From: Candidatus Vondammii sp. HM_W22
GTDB taxonomy: Bacteria; Pseudomonadota; Gammaproteobacteria; Chromatiales; Chromatiaceae
NCBI RefSeq assembly: GCF_022530855.2
Contig: NZ_CP099567.1
Span: forward strand, 620,001 to 684,000
Direction: 5' to 3'
Length of the DNA: 64,000 nucleotides
Positions within the stretch are counted from its first letter, which is position 1; each line of letters starts with the position of its first letter. Under the pieces are notes generated by a model. It worked only from the letters and a program-made list of their open reading frames with translations. It was not told the DNA's origin and searched no databases. This document shows, one piece after another, positions 61,390-64,000 of the stretch. The position numbers and the translations under genes were made by a program.

Positions 61390-62292
61390 TTATTTGCTTG
61401 GATCAAATTCAAAATTAATGTTCCGGAAACTCTCAAACAGCCTGCCGGTTGGAACGGGCAACGGCTCAGCTTTATAGACAGCGGCAATGGCTGAACGATT
61501 AAACGCGCCATTACCGCTCCCTTTTACCACGCTTACCGCTATGACGTTACCCCCGGGAGCAAGACGCACCCGCAAGGTACACTTCAGCGTATCGCTGATG
61601 CCGGTAGGCCTCAGCCAGTTAAGGATCACTTTCTGACGGATCTGAATAGTATACCTGTCAATCTCACGGGCATTATGTTCAGCTTCCATGGCCTCAAGCA
61701 GTTCATCCTCTCGCGCCTTCTTCGCAGCGGCTGCTTTACGCTTTTTCTTAAGTTCCGCTTTGCGTTTGGCTTCTTTAGCCTTGCGCTTTTTCTCAAGATC
61801 GGCTTTGTGTTTTGCCTCCGCCATTTTCTTTTTCTTCTGTTCTGCCTGGCGCTGTGCTTCCGCTTTCTTGCGTTTCTGTTCAGCCAGTTTCTGCTTTTTT
61901 TCTTCGGCCTTTCGTTTGGTTTTTGCCTCTTTCAGCCGTTTTTCTTCCTGTCTCTTTTTGCTCTCCGCTACTTTCCGCCTACTTTCCAGGTTAGCCAGGT
62001 GCTTCTTTTCTACCTGCTGTTTACGCTTCAGATCCGCCAGTTTCTGCTCCTCTTTCCGGCGTTCTGATGCTTTTTCTTTTTTCCGTTTATCCTCAGCCTG
62101 TTCCAGCTTTTTGACTTCAGCCTGCACTTTCGATTGGTCGATTACCTGCGCCTGAACCACATTCACATTCAAATTTGGCTGTTCGGGTTTCTTCAGCCAG
62201 TCGACACCTACCACCATGAAGGTGACGATAACCAGATGCATTAGCACGGCAACCATCGCCGCCAGAGGGTTGCGTTTGAGAATCTGCAACAT
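61390..62292 (-). CDS. tolA: TolA membrane-anchored stalk protein
   Basis: Inner-membrane protein that spans the periplasm to Pal/TolB. About 300 residues: an N-terminal TM segment (AAMVAVLMHLVIVTFMVVGV), a long Lys/Ala/Glu helical stalk (residues about 60-205, with runs of EKKRKAEEKKQKLAEQKRK-type sequence), and a globular C-terminal domain (KCTLRVRLAPGGNVIAVSVV, SAIAAVYKAEPLPVP). The start is ATG 62292. It ends 10 bases before tolB. Confidence 0.95.
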   Translation of the reverse strand: MLQILKRNPLAAMVAVLMHLVIVTFMVVGVDWLKKPEQPNLNVNVVQAQVIDQSKVQAEVKKLEQAEDKRKKEKASERRKEEQKLADLKRKQQVEKKHLANLESRRKVAESKKRQEEKRLKEAKTKRKAEEKKQKLAEQKRKKAEAQRQAEQKKKKMAEAKHKADLEKKRKAKEAKRKAELKKKRKAAAAKKAREDELLEAMEAEHNAREIDRYTIQIRQKVILNWLRPTGISDTLKCTLRVRLAPGGNVIAVSVVKGSGNGAFNRSAIAAVYKAEPLPVPTGRLFESFRNINFEFDPSK

Positions 62293-62299
62293 CAAGCAG

Positions 62300-62728
62300 T
62301 TACCGTTCCGGCGATTCGGTGATCAGGCCCACATTGGGTGCGCCTGCAGCCTGTAACAACACCATCGCCTCCACCACCCGGCCATAGTCTACATTTCGAT
62401 CCCCTTTCACCATAATCGGGGTCCGGGGTTTATAGCGGAGTACCGCAGCCACCCGGGCCATCAGGGTATCCGCATCCACCGGGGCGTTTTTCCCTTCGCC
62501 CACATCAATGAAAAAGTCACCAGTGGCGTTGACCGACACCACCACCGGGTCATCAGCCTCTGCGGGCAGAGGCTCGGAATCCGCCAATGGCAAATCCACC
62601 TTCACACCCTGGGTCAGCAATGGCGCAGTAATCATAAAGATCACCAGCAGCACCAGCATCACATCGATGTAGGGAACCACATTGATCTCAGCCATGGGTT
62701 TACGCTTAATTCTGTGCTGCCTGCTCAT
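62300..62728 (-). CDS. tolR: TolR proton-channel partner
   Basis: A 142-residue ExbD/TolR protein. The membrane helix EINVVPYIDVMLVLLVIFMI holds the conserved Asp of the proton channel, and the periplasmic domain (MVKGDRNVDYGRVVEAMVLL) is typical. The start is ATG 62728, with GGAG 5 bases upstream. It is in the tolQ-R-A order. Confidence 0.96.
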   Translation of the reverse strand: MSRQHRIKRKPMAEINVVPYIDVMLVLLVIFMITAPLLTQGVKVDLPLADSEPLPAEADDPVVVSVNATGDFFIDVGEGKNAPVDADTLMARVAAVLRYKPRTPIMVKGDRNVDYGRVVEAMVLLQAAGAPNVGLITESPER

Positions 62729-62773
62729 AGGCTCTCCGCCCACTTAAGGGGAGACTGAAGCAAGAAAACCTGA

Positions 62774-63448
62774 TCAGACATGTGCCTGCCTTTGCAGAAT
62801 GCTGGTGAACTCGTCAAGAAAGTCTTCATAGCGGCTGTTAAGCCGCTCGGCATCATTTGAGTAGCGGTTATAGGCCACCACCGCAGGAATCGCGGCAAAC
62901 AGGCCCATGGCCGTTGCAATCAACGCCTCTGCAATACCCGGAGCCACCAGTGAGAGAGTGGCCTGTTTCACGTTACCCAGGGCACGAAACGAATTCATAA
63001 TGCCCCAAACAGTGCCGAACAGTCCGACATAGGGGCTGGTGGAGCCGACAGTGGCGAGAAAAGAGAGGTTGGTCTCCAGTCCATTCATCTCTCTGCTCAG
63101 GGCGACATACATGGAGCGCCGCGCCCCTTCCACCACAGCCATAGGCTCAATATCCGTGTTTTTCTTCAGCCGGGTAAACTCTCTGAAACCGGCGTGAAAG
63201 ATACTCGCCATACCGGATTTATCTTCGCTCTCTCGCTCCACTGCATGATACAGCTCGCCCAGATCACCACCGGACCAGAAGCGCTGCTCAAATGCGTCAG
63301 CCGCCTTGCGGGCCTTTTTCAGCACTCTGGCCCGGTCGAAAATCATTGTCCATGAAATCACCGAGGCGAGAAGCAGAGAAGCCATCACCAGTTGCACCAG
63401 GGGGCTGGCATTGATTACCAGCTGTATGAAGGAGAGATCATTGGGCAT
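62774..63448 (-). CDS. tolQ: TolQ proton-channel subunit
   Basis: A 224-residue ExbB/TolQ protein with three TM helices (LVQLVMASLLLASVISWTMI, NLSFLATVGSTSPYVGLFGT, APGIAEALIATAMGLFAAIP). The conserved segment TVGSTSPYVGLFGTVWGIMN carries the TM2 residues that face TolR. The start overlaps ybgC by 11 bases. Confidence 0.96.
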   Translation of the reverse strand: MPNDLSFIQLVINASPLVQLVMASLLLASVISWTMIFDRARVLKKARKAADAFEQRFWSGGDLGELYHAVERESEDKSGMASIFHAGFREFTRLKKNTDIEPMAVVEGARRSMYVALSREMNGLETNLSFLATVGSTSPYVGLFGTVWGIMNSFRALGNVKQATLSLVAPGIAEALIATAMGLFAAIPAVVAYNRYSNDAERLNSRYEDFLDEFTSILQRQAHV

Positions 63449-63848
63449 CGGCAATCACCGCTAACAGAGTTTCAGGGATAAGTTTGGGACGGAAACGGGC
63501 GGCATCGATACAGGCGACCTGTACCTCGCCGCTGCAGAGTAGCTGCCCATTAGCCTCTCTGGTGATTTTCTGCTGGAACGTCAAACTAGCTTTTCCCCTT
63601 GTTTTAATTCTGGCACTCACTATCAAGGCATCGTTGAGGCGGGCCGGTTGTTTAAAATCTGTCTCTACACGGCGTACTGCAAACAGAATCCCCTCTTTTT
63701 GTAGAAGTTCATCCTGCTCAAACCCCAGAGCCCGCAGCCACTCGGTGCGTGCACGTTCCATAAATTTAAGATAATTGGCGTGGTAAACTACACCACAGGA
63801 ATCTGTGTCTTCGTAGTAGACCCTGACCGGCCAAAGAAATTCCTTCAT
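63438..63848 (-). CDS. ybgC: Acyl-CoA thioesterase YbgC
   Basis: A hot-dog fold thioesterase, about 136 residues. The signature is YYEDTDSCGVVYHANYLKFM with the catalytic Asp, then ERARTEWLRALGF. It forms the first gene of the ybgC-tolQRAB-pal-cpoB operon. Start ATG 63848; a GTG three codons earlier is possible. Confidence 0.95.
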   Translation of the reverse strand: MKEFLWPVRVYYEDTDSCGVVYHANYLKFMERARTEWLRALGFEQDELLQKEGILFAVRRVETDFKQPARLNDALIVSARIKTRGKASLTFQQKITREANGQLLCSGEVQVACIDAARFRPKLIPETLLAVIADAQ

Positions 63849-63911
63849 AGAGGTCACAATTTTAAGGTTTATTCAGCGTTATCTCGTGGATTGCTCTGAA
63901 TTGACATGCAT

Positions 63912-64000
63912 TTACTCTTCAAACAAATCTGCGTCACCGGGAACAGTCCCGACTCCGTCATCCTTCGGTATCAGACCAAAATGGATATAGGCTGCTTTGG
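63912..64000 (-). CDS. ruvB: RuvB helicase, C-terminal end
   Basis: The last about 29 codons of a minus-strand gene cut by the window edge: KAAYIHFGLIPKDDGVG and a short acidic tail ending DADLFEE, stop at 63912. The HFGL ending and the position upstream of ybgC, where ruvB lies in many gammaproteobacteria, support RuvB. Only a short fragment is visible. Confidence 0.62.
   Translation of the reverse strand, partial: KAAYIHFGLIPKDDGVGTVPGDADLFEE

Noticed and set aside
61675..62155. Two long Phe/Leu/Ser-rich plus-strand frames
   Set aside because: They are mirror images of the Lys/Glu/Ala stalk of tolA.

Overview
The window is a piece of a gammaproteobacterial chromosome. Both ends carry conserved host blocks. 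The left end has cca, and a little further in csrA next to tRNA-Ser(GCT) and tRNA-Arg(ACG), an order also seen in enteric bacteria. The right end has ruvB-ybgC-tolQ-tolR-tolA-tolB-pal-cpoB-queE-queC. A TauE/SafE-type permease and a YeeE/YedE-type (TsuA-like) permease suggest, but do not prove, a sulfur-oxidising lifestyle.

Layout: (1) 1-3.9 kb holds host genes: cca, a deletion-scarred aminopeptidase, an NDUFA9-like epimerase, a TauE permease and a secreted Met/Pro/Gly-rich protein. (2) 4.2-13.7 kb is a decaying island: an IS5-type transposase with frameshift, a type I R-M locus with broken hsdM and truncated hsdS, a broken AbiE toxin-antitoxin pair, three tRNAs, a truncated IS1595-type transposase, an IS256-family element with a dead transposase, csrA, and remnants of two older integrases. 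(3) 13.69-54.76 kb is a prophage of about 41 kb in the 3' part of tRNA-Lys(TTT), bounded by a 44-bp direct repeat. (4) 54.8-64 kb is host again: YeeE/YedE permease, a degraded transposase, queC, queE and the tol-pal cluster.

The prophage has lambda-like logic, mirrored. A Cro-like gene faces left and a CI-like gene faces right, with three operator-like sites between them. The leftward arm carries replication genes, an antitermination Q-like gene, a late promoter followed by a terminator, lysis genes, head genes (terminase, gpW, portal, protease with nested scaffold, gpD, gpE) and tail genes, including a gpG/gpGT-type pair joined by a dnaX-type slippery heptamer. A second copy of the operator pair overlaps a promoter at 49.44-49.49 kb, which would drive a rightward pL-like operon ending in a truncated YqaJ nuclease, a Dam-type methylase, an excisionase-like protein and the integrase.

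Between cI and that pL-like promoter, where lambda keeps rexAB, lies about 5 kb of accessory DNA. It holds a DUF6932-like protein directly behind cI, two small membrane proteins, and an RHH regulator plus cytosine methyltransferase plus putative restriction endonuclease cassette preceded by a perfect 15-bp inverted repeat and flanked by transposase fragments. It also holds a tiny secreted YHCH protein behind FNR-like boxes. The pL operon adds two paralogous proteins made of 9-residue repeats. These accessory genes are the best candidates for an undescribed system.
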